Below, in pieces: positions 9,674 to 17,444 of a DNA stretch of 64,000 nt; positions within the stretch are counted from its first letter, which is position 1; each line of letters begins with the position of its first letter. The stretch is from the NCBI RefSeq assembly GCF_005049235.1, contig NZ_SUMD01000006.1:124001-188000 (forward strand), written 5' to 3'. This DNA is from Rhodococcus oryzae (GTDB lineage Bacteria; Actinomycetota; Actinomycetes; Mycobacteriales; Mycobacteriaceae). The position numbers were made by a program, and so were the translations under genes. The notes under the pieces are model-generated. The model had not been told where the DNA came from and searched no databases. It was given only the letters and a program-made list of their open reading frames with translations.

Positions 9674-9747
9674 GCCCCCATAGCCCAATTGGCAGAGGCA
9701 GCGGACTTAAAATCCGCCGAGTGTCGGTTCGAGTCCGACTGGGGGCA
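9674..9747 (+). tRNA. tRNA-Leu (anticodon UAA)
   Basis: The 74-base gene folds as a cloverleaf. The 7-bp acceptor stem is GCCCCCA/TGGGGGC with discriminator A, the D-arm stem is GCC/GGC, the anticodon stem GCGGA/TCCGC carries loop CTTAAAA with anticodon TAA, and the T-arm is GTCGG-TTCGAGT-CCGAC. CCA is not encoded. The anticodon would read UUA, a rare codon in such GC-rich genomes. The variable loop is only five bases (CGAGT), whereas tRNA-Leu normally has a long variable arm. I recall that a 74-base leuX with this anticodon also follows ppx2 in M. tuberculosis. Confidence 0.93.
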
Positions 9748-10185
9748 CTGTTCGGAGGCGTTTTCCCGTTAGGATCCGGGCGCCGAACGCCCCTTCTTGT
9801 CACGGATTGTCACCACCAGCGTGGAACTCGCGGCCGCGAGCAACGCGGGGTCCTGCGAGTGGGCGCAGGTCGACAGCGTGAACGCTGCGTTCGAACGGCC
9901 GAGCCATGCAGCGAATACCGCGATCGGAACGCTGCGCAGGTGCACGAACGTTTCGCAGGTATCTCTCATTTCGAGGGGCTATTTGTTGTGTCCCAACGCA
10001 TCCCGTCCAGTGGGGAACTCTAATTCGGGCGCGCGTGGCCCACTATTGACCCCAGTACGTCACCTTGCCGCTTGCGCTCGAGATCGTGGGTTCTGTCCCG
10101 ACAGCGATGACCGCGAATCGGCCACCCGAAACAAGACCGCACGGTACGGTCCCGGAGAATTGTTTCTCCACAGACAGGACCTTGT
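9748..10185. other. 438-base intergenic region between tRNA-Leu and the secreted protease
   Basis: No convincing reading frame with a ribosome site was found on either strand. The region is less GC-rich in places and would hold the protease promoter. The last bases carry an AGGAC ribosome site before ATG 10186. I saw no integrase remnant and no second copy of the tRNA 3' end in the window, so an attachment site cannot be claimed. Confidence 0.5.
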
Positions 10186-11292
10186 ATGAAGCGCGCCACC
10201 AGATTGCTCGCGGGAGTGTTCGCCACCCTCGCCCTTACCGTCGGGCTCACCGCCACCACCGCCGGCACCGCCGCAGCCATCGGAACGAACCAAAGCCCGC
10301 GCGGGTATCCCGCGTACTCACCGGACGCCGTCCCCTCCGCCTACCCGGGCCAGTTCATCGATTTCACCGGCGACATGACCCCTCACCCCACCGCCGCCAA
10401 CACGTACAAGTACATGGGGTTCTTTTGCACGCTCGGCGCCGTAGGAACCGACGCCGCAGGTCGAAAGATCGGAATCACCGCTGGCCACTGCAACCAAGCA
10501 CCCCAGTGGGTGCCCGACCCGGACCGTCCCGGCGAGCTGAAGCCGCCCGGACAGAAGCTCACCACGTCGGGGGATGTTTGTACCGTAGAGTCGACCACCT
10601 GCATCAGTTACCCGGACTACCCCAAGTATCCGGGCGCCCCTCTCGGCGAACCTGTCACGACCAACGGTCATCCCGTCTTCGACGTGAACGCGGTCAAGTG
10701 GGCCCAAGATCACAACCTGGCCCCGGTGAAGCCCATCGGATGGATCCGTTGGGTGAACAAGGACACCTTCAAGAGCGACGGCACACTCAACCTGAACAGC
10801 ACCACCGACTACATGGTCATCGAGTTCGCCCCCGAGGTCCAGTTGTCGAGCCAGGTGAGGGACAAGGACGGCCAGAACGTTCACCAAGGAGGCGGAGGTC
10901 TCTTCAAGGTCAATTCGATCTACAGTGATGCCGGCGGGGCTCCTGCTCTGCCACCGCTTTCCAACACGTTCATTTCTTCCACCTGGATCGAAAACTACGG
11001 CGCACGCTCTGACCGCACCCCCACCTTACTGTCGGCAGCGGTTAATCCCGGGGCCATCGGCCTGGTCACAAACGGCATGCTCCGTACCTTTGCTGGCAGC
11101 CAGGGGGGCGACTCCGGTGGGCCCGTCGTCATGAAGGGCACCAGCAAGTGGGTCGGAATCACCGCCGGTTCGGAGACCGGGATCGTGTTTCCGTACTACA
11201 CCACTTCCGCCAAGAATATCCTCGAGAACCTGAACGGCCACGCTGTTCCCGCTGGTACCGCCGGTAAGGGCTTCACCATCACCAACAACTGA
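10186..11292 (+). CDS. Secreted trypsin-like (S1 family) serine protease
   Basis: Predicted extracellular serine protease of 368 residues. An N-terminal signal peptide (MKRATRLL, then a hydrophobic core) ends near AAA-IG at residue 31. The S1 catalytic triad can be read as His101 in ITAGHC, Asp208 in TTDYMVIEF and Ser310 in GGDSGGPVV. Cys81, Cys102, Cys132 and Cys139 could form disulfides. It is not a member of the mycobacterial MarP or HtrA groups, having no membrane helices or PDZ domain; it looks like a free secreted hydrolase. It stands alone between a tRNA gene and a strong terminator, with base composition somewhat lower in GC than its neighbours, which fits an acquired gene. The substrate is unknown. 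Confidence 0.85.
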   Translation: MKRATRLLAGVFATLALTVGLTATTAGTAAAIGTNQSPRGYPAYSPDAVPSAYPGQFIDFTGDMTPHPTAANTYKYMGFFCTLGAVGTDAAGRKIGITAGHCNQAPQWVPDPDRPGELKPPGQKLTTSGDVCTVESTTCISYPDYPKYPGAPLGEPVTTNGHPVFDVNAVKWAQDHNLAPVKPIGWIRWVNKDTFKSDGTLNLNSTTDYMVIEFAPEVQLSSQVRDKDGQNVHQGGGGLFKVNSIYSDAGGAPALPPLSNTFISSTWIENYGARSDRTPTLLSAAVNPGAIGLVTNGMLRTFAGSQGGDSGGPVVMKGTSKWVGITAGSETGIVFPYYTTSAKNILENLNGHAVPAGTAGKGFTITNN

Positions 11293-11307
11293 CCACAGGC
11301 GTCGCCA

Positions 11308-11345
11308 AGAGCCCCGCAGGACCGAATGCTGACCTGCGGGGCTCT
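11308..11345 (+). terminator. Intrinsic terminator-like hairpin after the serine protease
   Basis: A perfect 13-bp stem (AGAGCCCCGCAGG / CCTGCGGGGCTCT) with a 12-base loop lies 15 bases after the protease stop and is followed by TCGCC rather than a clear T-run. Confidence 0.8.
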
Positions 11346-11481
11346 TCGCCGTAGCGGGAGGCTGAGGTCGACTGTCCAGCGTGGTCCGGGCCGGTGCTTC
11401 CCGAGCTGTCCGCTCCACCGGCCCGCGATCCCAACCCTAGCGACAATCGAACGGCTGTGCGAATAGTTCTACGCTGAAGGC

Positions 11482-11691
11482 ATGGCTGTGCACGGCGAGC
11501 CCGCGCCGACCCACTGCCCGAACGGGCACCGTCTCGGGCCACGCCGCTGCCTCGTCGGCTGGGAACAGTGCGCGTGCGCTGGTGCTCGCCGGGGCGGCCA
11601 CCGAACGCATTTCTGCCGCCAGTGCGGCGTCACGATAAGGATCCCGCCGTGCTCTGGGCAGCGGCCGCAGCGTGACCGGTGGGCGGATTGA
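11482..11691 (+). CDS. Small zinc-ribbon-like protein, 69 residues
   Basis: Small cytoplasmic protein of unknown function with a Cys/His arrangement typical of a zinc ribbon: HCPNGHRLG at residues 11-19, CLVGWEQCAC in the middle, and GGHRTHFCRQCG towards the end. I recognise the pattern CPNGH-LG-VGW-C-C-GGHR-C--CG from a widespread family of short actinobacterial proteins without an assigned role. The ATG is preceded closely by GAAGG, so translation initiation may be weak or the message leaderless. It is a single gene with no obvious operon partner. Confidence 0.68.
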   Translation: MAVHGEPAPTHCPNGHRLGPRRCLVGWEQCACAGARRGGHRTHFCRQCGVTIRIPPCSGQRPQRDRWAD

Positions 11692-11706
11692 TCAAGCGTG
11701 GCGGCG

Positions 11707-11895
11707 CTACGCCGACCGGAGGATGTCGTCCTTCTCGCCCGTCGGGCGGGGCGCGTGGATGGGGATGCCGATGAACATTCGGCGGATCACGGCTCGCGTC
11801 AACGCACCAACGGCGCGAGTCTGGAGGTCCAAGACCGCGTCGGTCGTCGCCAATGCCAGCACCAGGGGTGTGCCGATCCACACCGGAATCTTCAT
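11707..11895 (-). CDS. Small protein with one hydrophobic segment, 62 residues
   Basis: The reading frame from ATG 11895 has a good ribosome site (GGGGAGAGG, six bases upstream). It encodes MKIPVWIGTPLVLALATTD, a likely membrane-associated helix, followed by an Arg-rich amphipathic part and a short acidic tail (GEKDDILRSA). The frame could be extended upstream to 12144, but that part lacks a ribosome site and codon-like composition. No family is recognised. It runs convergent to the zinc-ribbon gene, with 15 bases between them. Confidence 0.5.
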   Translation of the reverse strand: MKIPVWIGTPLVLALATTDAVLDLQTRAVGALTRAVIRRMFIGIPIHAPRPTGEKDDILRSA

Positions 11896-12195
11896 GCGCC
11901 TCTCCCCAGAACTGCGTGCGCCCGCCAGTGATGCGAGTTCTGGCGGGATGACCAAGGCGGCCCCGCCGACGCAGGGGGCTTTGTCGACGGGGCCTACGCC
12001 AGTCATCGGAGGGGATGGTGGCGCGAGCCCACCGTAGATGGAGCAAGTCGTTACTCGCGCGTACAAAACTGGACGGTTCTTCAGATTCGGCCGATAGGCC
12101 TCCCGTTCGGGTTTCACCCATGCCGGATGAGGTGTCGTCGGCACATCCGAGAAAATCTGAACTCCTCGATCACTCGAATAGAGGAGAGAAACGGC
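11896..12195. other. 300-base divergent intergenic region
   Basis: This region lies between a minus-strand small gene and the plus-strand DUF1254 gene and must contain both promoters. Imperfect inverted repeats occur around 11907-11945 (CCAGAACT / AGTTCTGG). A GAGGAGAG ribosome site ends the region. No further gene is supported. Confidence 0.45.
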
Positions 12196-13617
12196 ATGGA
12201 TGGTTCCGGCACCGTTGATCTGACCGCAGCGCTGACGGGGATCGGTGTCCCGGATCGCGTGGAGACACCGCTCGGCGCATTCGAGTTCTTCGACGGCGTA
12301 CCGCTACCCGAGTCGACCAGCAAGTTGTACGACGGCCTGGATTTCGTCCGAGGCATCGACGCCTTTCTCAATGCCGTGCCCGGAGCGTCTCTGGTGGCGA
12401 TGAGGCGCGGCCTTCGCAGTGTCGGCGTCGACGGGCTCAGCGTCCTCGGCGTCACCGATCCCAGGGCCAACTCGGGAAGCTACTTCCTGACCCCGAACAC
12501 CTCGACCGCGTACGGGACGATGTTCATCGACCTGCACGACGGGCCGGTGGTCATAGAGCCGCCGACGAACTCCCTGTGCGTCGTCGACGACTTCTGGTTC
12601 CGATACGTGACGGACATGGGCATCGCCGGACCGGACAAGGGGCAGGGCGGAAAGTATCTGTTCCTCCCGCCCGGCTACACCGGCGACGAGCCAGACGGCT
12701 ACTTCATCTGTCGTACACCTACTTTCACCAACTGGGTGGTCTTCCGTGCCCTCGACGGGATCGAGGCTGTCAAGCAGTCACGCGTCTACCGGCTCTCCGA
12801 GTCGGCCAATCCGCCCGAGATGACGTTCGTCAACATTGCGGAGGAGAAGTTCAACACCGTCCATTCGAACGACATCTCCTTCTTCGGCGAGGTCGACGAA
12901 CTGATCCAGGAGGAGCCGCCCGGCTCGCTCGACCCCGAGCGGGCGGGGCAGCTCGCCGGGATCGGCATCAAGCACGGACGACCATTTGAACCGGACGACC
13001 GGCTGAAGAAGATCCTCGACTCGGCAGCGAAGACCGCCGCGGGCATCAGCCGGGCGCTCGCGTACTTCCCGCGCGGCACGGAGAACTTCACCTTCGAAGA
13101 CGCGTCCTGGAAGGACGGGTTCGTCGGCGGCAGTTACGAATTCCTGCACGAGCATGCGCGCCTGCTCGACGCCCGCACCCTGTTTCATTACGTCGCCACC
13201 GTCATCACGCCGGCGATGGCCCACGCGCAGGTCGGCGCCGGTTCCGCGTACACCTACACCGCCGAGGACTCGCAGGGGCGCCTGCTCGACGGCGCCAAGA
13301 CCTACCGCCTCGTGTTGCCACCGAACCCGCCGGCAAAGAACTTCTGGTCGGTCGACGTTTATGACACCCAGACGCGGTCGCTCCTCCAGACGGACAACCC
13401 CCACCCGAGCGTGATGAGCCTCAGCGGCACCGTGCAGGAGGAGAGCGACGGGTCGATCGTGCTGTGGTTCGGGCCGACCGCGCCTGCGGGCAAGGAAGCG
13501 AACTGGATCCGGACCGTCCCCGGCAAGAGCTGGTGGCCGATCCTTCGCCTATACGGCCCCCTACAGCCGTGGTTCGACAAGGCCTGGCAGCCCGGCGAGA
13601 TCGAAGAAGCACGCTGA
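12196..13617 (+). CDS. DUF1254/DUF1214 domain-containing protein
   Basis: Protein of 473 residues in the DUF1254 (N-terminal) plus DUF1214 (C-terminal) family, COG5361. Members are common in environmental bacteria, often as exported proteins, and no enzymatic role is settled. Visible family features are NSGSYFLTPNTSTAYGTMFIDL near residue 95, the DGPVVIEPP and FWFRYVTDMG segments, and the C-terminal FWSVDVYDTQTRSLLQTDN and DGSIVLWFGP stretches. No signal peptide is visible at the chosen start (ATG 12196, ribosome site GAGGAGAG), so this copy may be cytoplasmic, unlike many relatives. It stands alone. Confidence 0.85.
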   Translation: MDGSGTVDLTAALTGIGVPDRVETPLGAFEFFDGVPLPESTSKLYDGLDFVRGIDAFLNAVPGASLVAMRRGLRSVGVDGLSVLGVTDPRANSGSYFLTPNTSTAYGTMFIDLHDGPVVIEPPTNSLCVVDDFWFRYVTDMGIAGPDKGQGGKYLFLPPGYTGDEPDGYFICRTPTFTNWVVFRALDGIEAVKQSRVYRLSESANPPEMTFVNIAEEKFNTVHSNDISFFGEVDELIQEEPPGSLDPERAGQLAGIGIKHGRPFEPDDRLKKILDSAAKTAAGISRALAYFPRGTENFTFEDASWKDGFVGGSYEFLHEHARLLDARTLFHYVATVITPAMAHAQVGAGSAYTYTAEDSQGRLLDGAKTYRLVLPPNPPAKNFWSVDVYDTQTRSLLQTDNPHPSVMSLSGTVQEESDGSIVLWFGPTAPAGKEANWIRTVPGKSWWPILRLYGPLQPWFDKAWQPGEIEEAR

Positions 13618-13627
13618 GGATCGCCCG

Positions 13628-13999
13628 TCAGGGGCTCGGTGGCGTCTCGCCTCGGTAGGCCTGGTGGCGGTGCAGGAACTTGGCGCGGTGCCCGCGGAGG
13701 AGTTGCACCTCGTCCACGTCCTCGCCCTGCTCCCGCCGCTCGGCCTGACGTTTCTCGAGCTCCAGGGCGACCCGGGCGGGGTTCGTTTGTTCGCGCAGAT
13801 CGCGGGCCCGCATGCCGGCGGACTCGTCATGCAGTAGATACGCGGCGGCACGGTCGCAATAGATGAGCATTCGCTCGTACCCCAGTCTCACCGCCGCGCC
13901 TTCGTTGAGCCTTGTTGCGCCGAGGTCCTCGATCAGCTGAAACGGAAGACGCGCGAACCGGTAGTTGAATCGGGCCACCGCCATGGGTATCCCGAGCAC
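13628..13999 (-). CDS. Hypothetical protein, short relative of a mycobacterial/rhodococcal 'IF2-like' envelope-associated family
   Basis: The 123-residue product begins with VLGIPMAVARFNYRFARLPFQLIEDLG. That segment resembles the N-terminus of a longer Mycobacterium and Rhodococcus protein family often labelled 'IF2 family translation initiation factor', although the label has no functional basis. The rest is rich in Arg, Glu and Ala and would form a long charged helix, with GLREQT and ELEKRQAERREQG-type repeats. Start GTG 13999 is chosen on this resemblance; ATG 13984 and 14041 are alternatives. It is convergent with the DUF1254 gene, with 10 bases between them. Function is unknown. Confidence 0.6.
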   Translation of the reverse strand: MLGIPMAVARFNYRFARLPFQLIEDLGATRLNEGAAVRLGYERMLIYCDRAAAYLLHDESAGMRARDLREQTNPARVALELEKRQAERREQGEDVDEVQLLRGHRAKFLHRHQAYRGETPPSP

Positions 14000-14053
14000 G
14001 GTTCGATCGTATCGGCGTCGCCCGGGGCTGGCTGTGGACAACCGCTGTGGAAA

Positions 14054-14176
14054 TCAGCGCATGGCGGGGAGGCCGTATCTTCTGAGGGCGGCGGCCACCA
14101 AGCCTGTCGCGAGGGCGGCTGCTGCCACGGCTCGAATTGCGGCCGACCTGATGCGGGGTGCTGCGTGCGATGCCAT
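14054..14176 (-). CDS. Tiny single-helix membrane protein, 40 residues
   Basis: From ATG 14176, with GGGAGA about 12 bases upstream, the frame encodes a short basic start (MASHAAPRIR), one Ala/Val-rich hydrophobic helix (AAALATGLVAAAL) and a basic end (RRYGLPAMR). Such small helices are frequent random products in GC-rich DNA, so the call depends on the ribosome site and the intact topology. It lies 54 bases upstream of the 'IF2-like' gene on the same strand. Confidence 0.35.
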   Translation of the reverse strand: MASHAAPRIRSAAIRAVAAAALATGLVAAALRRYGLPAMR

Positions 14177-14347
14177 TTGCGACGGTTCTCCCTCGTTGGC
14201 GTGCCTCCGGTTGAGGCGGCGGAGCCAAAGGTATTCCACGTCACACGTGTTGGCCACCAATGGAACGCTTGGTTTCCACCGAGGTGAAACACGTTCTCGC
14301 GCTACATCAGTTGGCACAAAAAGGCCCGCCGTCCGAAGGGTGTCGGC

Positions 14348-14623
14348 TCAGGGCTGGTCGATGCCGGCGAAGGCGGCAGTGGACTGGCGCAGCAGATCGG
14401 TGACCCGTTTATCCGAGTACCCGGTGGGCGTGATCACGACGCCCCTGCGAGGGCACCACACCACGCCCGTGTCGATACGGGTCGCGGACTCGGCGAGGCC
14501 GACCTCCCACTTCCCGAGCACGACCGCATCGGGGTCCGCCGATACCTCCCAGTCGAGGATCCAGGGCTCGAGGGCCGCCCACTGATAGGCGGGGTCAGCG
14601 ATTCTTACGCGCACCGCGGCCAT
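14348..14623 (-). CDS. Hypothetical protein, 91 residues
   Basis: Compact protein of unknown function. It contains ADPAYQWAALEPWILDWEV and the CPRRGVVITPTGYSDKRV segment, has no membrane helix, and shows balanced codon use. Start ATG 14623 lies inside a longer open frame whose upstream part is antisense to nothing sensible and overlaps the end of the acyltransferase gene in another frame. It is downstream of the WS/DGAT gene on the same strand (104-base gap) and may be co-transcribed. No recognised domain. Confidence 0.5.
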   Translation of the reverse strand: MAAVRVRIADPAYQWAALEPWILDWEVSADPDAVVLGKWEVGLAESATRIDTGVVWCPRRGVVITPTGYSDKRVTDLLRQSTAAFAGIDQP

Positions 14624-14727
14624 TGTGGCGACGCGAGAGGAAGCTGGCAAGCGTCGCACTACAGAGCGATGCCCGGGCGGCCTACGCGGGTTCGACGTGT
14701 CCGGAAGTACTCCGCCGGGCGGCCGGG

Positions 14728-16116
14728 TCACGGGTAGACGGCGGCCTTCAGATCCTCGAAGGATTCGCGCAGCAGTTCGGCGTAGCGGCGGTCGTCGCGC
14801 AGCTGCCTCGGGTCCGCGGTGATGTTGACCGCCAGCGAATCGCCCACCGAGCTCACCGAGTGCACCACGCCACCGAGACCGACGAGCGGGGCCACCCCGA
14901 AGTTCGCGGCGACGGTGGATCCGCAGAGCACCATGTCGGCCGGGCCCTTGGGCACGTTGGTGACCAGGGTGTTGGCGAGCCGGATGGTCGACGACTGCCG
15001 GGCGGGGAGCGCGCCGAGGACGCGGAGACCGTTCCGCACCACGAATCCCGGGATCGAATTGGCGAGCGCGTCGAACTGCGTCTCGCCTGGGCCGGTCTTG
15101 CGCACCGTGTCCATCAGCACCGTGGCGTGGATCGCCCGGGCGCGCTCGACGAGGTCGGGGAGGTCGGTGTGCAGGTCCACGGCCAGGGTGACGAACCGGT
15201 TCCGGGAGGTCGCCTCGGCGGCGTCGCGGGTCGAGAGCGGGACCCCTGCAGCCAGCGATCCGTCCGGCACGGCGTCGACCTCGCACAGATATCTGTGCAT
15301 GGTCGAGCCGACGATCGTGAGCATCAGATCGTTGACCGTCACGCCGCCGATCGCGCTCCGCATCGCCCGCAGCTCGGGGACCGAGAAGAACACGGCGTCG
15401 AATACGCGCTCCGGGCCGAGGGGTTGATTCAGCACGGTGCGCGGGCGCAGCGCGGCGGGAGCCTCGTACATCCCCTGCGCGCGCTCCGCCCGCATCAGTC
15501 GCTGGACCCGTCGCGCCCGGGGCACGAAGCCTGCGAGCAGGCAGAGGTTTCGGGGTAGAGAGGAAACCGCGGCGGCGGCCATCGAGAGTCGGGAAGGAAT
15601 CGCAGCGACCGCGGCCGGGCGCTCATCGGTCGGCAGGTTCTCGGTGAACAGCTGCCGGGAGATCTTGGCGCCGAGGCCGCCGTCCGCCATCGAATGGTGC
15701 ATCTTGATGGCCACCACGGTGGCGGCCCCCGGGATCTCGGCGACCCCGGCGACCCCGGTGACGACGTGGATCTCCCACAGGGGTCGCGACGGGTTCAGGG
15801 GCCGCCGCTGGATGTCCGCCAGCAGCGTCCGCAGCTCCTCCCAGCCTCGCCCGTCGTGGAAGACGACGTGGTCCTCGGCCGCGAATGCGGGGTCCTCGGC
15901 CCAGTACGGGTGGTCGAGGTCGAAGGGAACCCGGATCATGCGCTGGCGCAGGATGCCGATCCGGCCGGCTCGTTCCGTGATCCACCGCAGCAGCTCGTCC
16001 CGGCTCGGTTCGGGGTGCTCACCCGAGTCGAAGGCAAATGTCGAGACGGAGGTCTGATTGGCCGACGGTGTCTCGACGTACACGAACACGGCGTCGCGCG
16101 GATCGACCTGCATCAT
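14728..16116 (-). CDS. Wax ester synthase / diacylglycerol acyltransferase (WS/DGAT) family, copy 1
   Basis: Predicted acyl-CoA-dependent acyltransferase making triacylglycerol or wax ester storage lipid at the membrane. The 462-residue protein has the family length, the catalytic HHSMADG motif at residues 140-146, the PLWEIHVVTG segment before it, the ND motif in VTVNDLML, and a C-terminal LANTLVTNVPKGP corresponding to the usual NVPGP region. Start ATG 16116 (second of two candidate Met codons at 16116 and 16113) has GGGGGAC upstream; a longer frame to 16401 is Arg/Ser-rich and non-coding in character. One of three WS/DGAT genes in this window. Confidence 0.9.
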   Translation of the reverse strand: MMQVDPRDAVFVYVETPSANQTSVSTFAFDSGEHPEPSRDELLRWITERAGRIGILRQRMIRVPFDLDHPYWAEDPAFAAEDHVVFHDGRGWEELRTLLADIQRRPLNPSRPLWEIHVVTGVAGVAEIPGAATVVAIKMHHSMADGGLGAKISRQLFTENLPTDERPAAVAAIPSRLSMAAAAVSSLPRNLCLLAGFVPRARRVQRLMRAERAQGMYEAPAALRPRTVLNQPLGPERVFDAVFFSVPELRAMRSAIGGVTVNDLMLTIVGSTMHRYLCEVDAVPDGSLAAGVPLSTRDAAEATSRNRFVTLAVDLHTDLPDLVERARAIHATVLMDTVRKTGPGETQFDALANSIPGFVVRNGLRVLGALPARQSSTIRLANTLVTNVPKGPADMVLCGSTVAANFGVAPLVGLGGVVHSVSSVGDSLAVNITADPRQLRDDRRYAELLRESFEDLKAAVYP

Positions 16117-16507
16117 CAATGTCCCCCGAGGGCCGAAGCGCCATTCCCAGGTGAACGTACCGTCCAGCTTTGCGGTTGGCGGGGACGATCCTCGCCTTCG
16201 ATGCGTGTCGTTAGCACCCCCGCAACCCGAATCGGCCGACTTGGGTGCGTGACGTCGGCCACTAATTCTTCGGCGCCTGTGGGAGCTCGAAACCGTCGGG
16301 TTTCGAGCGGATCGGTTCCGTGATCGACGCAAAACCGGCCGGTTTGTTATCTCGTCGTTACTCAATCTTTCTCGCCCGGGTTTCCGCGCCTGACCACACA
16401 TTTTTGAGGCTCCGCTGGATCGCGGCAGGGACTTGTCGCAGGTGGGGCGTCACGTCGTACCGGGCGGACAGGGCGCCCGGCGCGGTGTCCCGACCGGGCT
16501 TCGGCCG
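16117..16507. other. Intergenic region between WS/DGAT 1 and M23 gene 2
   Basis: This divergent stretch of about 390 bases carries no supported gene. Its left part would hold the WS/DGAT promoter. Its right end joins the conserved M23 leader that starts at 16524. Confidence 0.45.
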
Positions 16508-16523
16508 ACCAAGATCGTATTTA

Positions 16524-16642
16524 GATAAAGATTCGATCACGGTGGACGTATCGATATCGTTTCGTTACCTTCGTTCCGGGGGTCCGAGGTTGCACGGCCC
16601 AAAAGGTGCGACCAAGAAGCCAACGAAGATGAGGTAAAGACT
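16524..16642 (+). promoter_or_regulatory. Leader of M23 gene 2, conserved with the leader of M23 gene 1
   Basis: GATAAAGATTCG (16524-16535), a 26-base block at 16564-16589, ACGGCCC and AGCCAACGAAG (16618-16628) repeat the order seen at 8409-8506. CTTCGTT (16569-16575) and AACGAAG (16622-16628) are perfectly complementary over 7 bp and enclose a 46-base loop; an inner GCAC/GTGC pair is possible. The ribosome site GATGAGG follows immediately. Confidence 0.55.
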
Positions 16643-17356
16643 GTGGGAACTCTCCGCAGGACGTTCAATCGTTCCAGCTCGATCACCACCGCGCGCCGCC
16701 TGAAGGGCGCAACGGTCGCCGTCGCGACCGGCGCGATCCTGGTCGGAGGCATGCAGCTCGGATCCGCCACCGCGACCGCTGCGCCGATCGATCACCAGGC
16801 CTTCGCCGCCGTGCCCTTCCAGCTTCCGCAGGAACTGCTGCCCCAGGGAGCCCCCGCCGCACCGGCGCCGCTGCCCGAGATCACCGGCGCGCAGCAGTGG
16901 GTCAACGACCAGCTCCGCGCGCTCAACCCCGGCGGGTCGGTCGCACCGCTCAAGGCGCGCACCGTTCAGCCCGTCAGCGGCCACATGACCTCAGGCTACG
17001 GCGCTCGCTGGGGCTCGCATCACGGCGGCATCGACATCGGCGCCAACCTCGGCACCCCGATCATGTCCGCTGCCAACGGTGAGATCATCTCCGCGGGCCC
17101 GGCCTCCGGCTTCGGGCTGTGGGTCCGCGTGCGTCACGACGACGGCACCGTCACCGTCTACGGACACGTCAACGAGTACACCGTCAACGTCGGCCAGCGT
17201 GTCGAGGCCGGTCAGCAGATCGCGACCGTCGGCAACCGTGGCCAGTCCACCGGACCGCACCTGCACTTCGAGGTGTGGGACGCGAACGGTGTCCAGCAGG
17301 ACCCGAGCGAGTGGCTGGCGGCCAACGGTGTCGCGGTGACCTGGGGCAGCGCCTAG
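16643..17356 (+). CDS. M23 family peptidoglycan endopeptidase (short form)
   Basis: Secreted or membrane-anchored zinc endopeptidase of 237 residues, paralogue of the gene at 8522. The N-terminus is short and basic, followed by a hydrophobic helix (ATVAVATGAILVGGMQLG) and an Ala-rich possible cleavage region (ATATAAP). A Pro-rich linker leads to the M23 domain with HHGGIDIGA, SGFGLWVRV and GPHLHFEVW, which supply the zinc ligands. The GTG start aligns with that of the paralogue (both begin VG). A bidirectional hairpin separates it from the convergent WS/DGAT copy 2. It would help remodel peptidoglycan during growth or division; the exact bond cut is unknown. Confidence 0.92.
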   Translation: MGTLRRTFNRSSSITTARRLKGATVAVATGAILVGGMQLGSATATAAPIDHQAFAAVPFQLPQELLPQGAPAAPAPLPEITGAQQWVNDQLRALNPGGSVAPLKARTVQPVSGHMTSGYGARWGSHHGGIDIGANLGTPIMSAANGEIISAGPASGFGLWVRVRHDDGTVTVYGHVNEYTVNVGQRVEAGQQIATVGNRGQSTGPHLHFEVWDANGVQQDPSEWLAANGVAVTWGSA

Positions 17357-17381
17357 ACACTCGTCGCGGCTGAGGACCACC

Positions 17382-17436
17382 ACGCGCGGGGCGTTGGCAC
17401 GCTGTCGGAAGACGGCGATGCTCACGCCCCGCGCGT
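17382..17436. terminator. Bidirectional hairpin between convergent M23 gene 2 and WS/DGAT 2
   Basis: A perfect 13-bp inverted repeat (ACGCGCGGGGCGT / ACGCCCCGCGCGT) with a 29-base loop occupies the short gap between convergent genes. Confidence 0.65.
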
Positions 17437-17444
17437 TCGGCGTC

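Noticed and set aside
9748-10185. tRNA-linked attachment-site duplicate
   Set aside because: I looked for a second copy of the tRNA 3' end (GGTTCGAGTCCGACTGGG) and found none in the window.
11672-12037. A 121-codon plus-strand frame opposite the 62-residue gene
   Set aside because: It overlaps the zinc-ribbon gene end, lacks a ribosome site and has low-complexity composition; the minus-strand gene has better signals.
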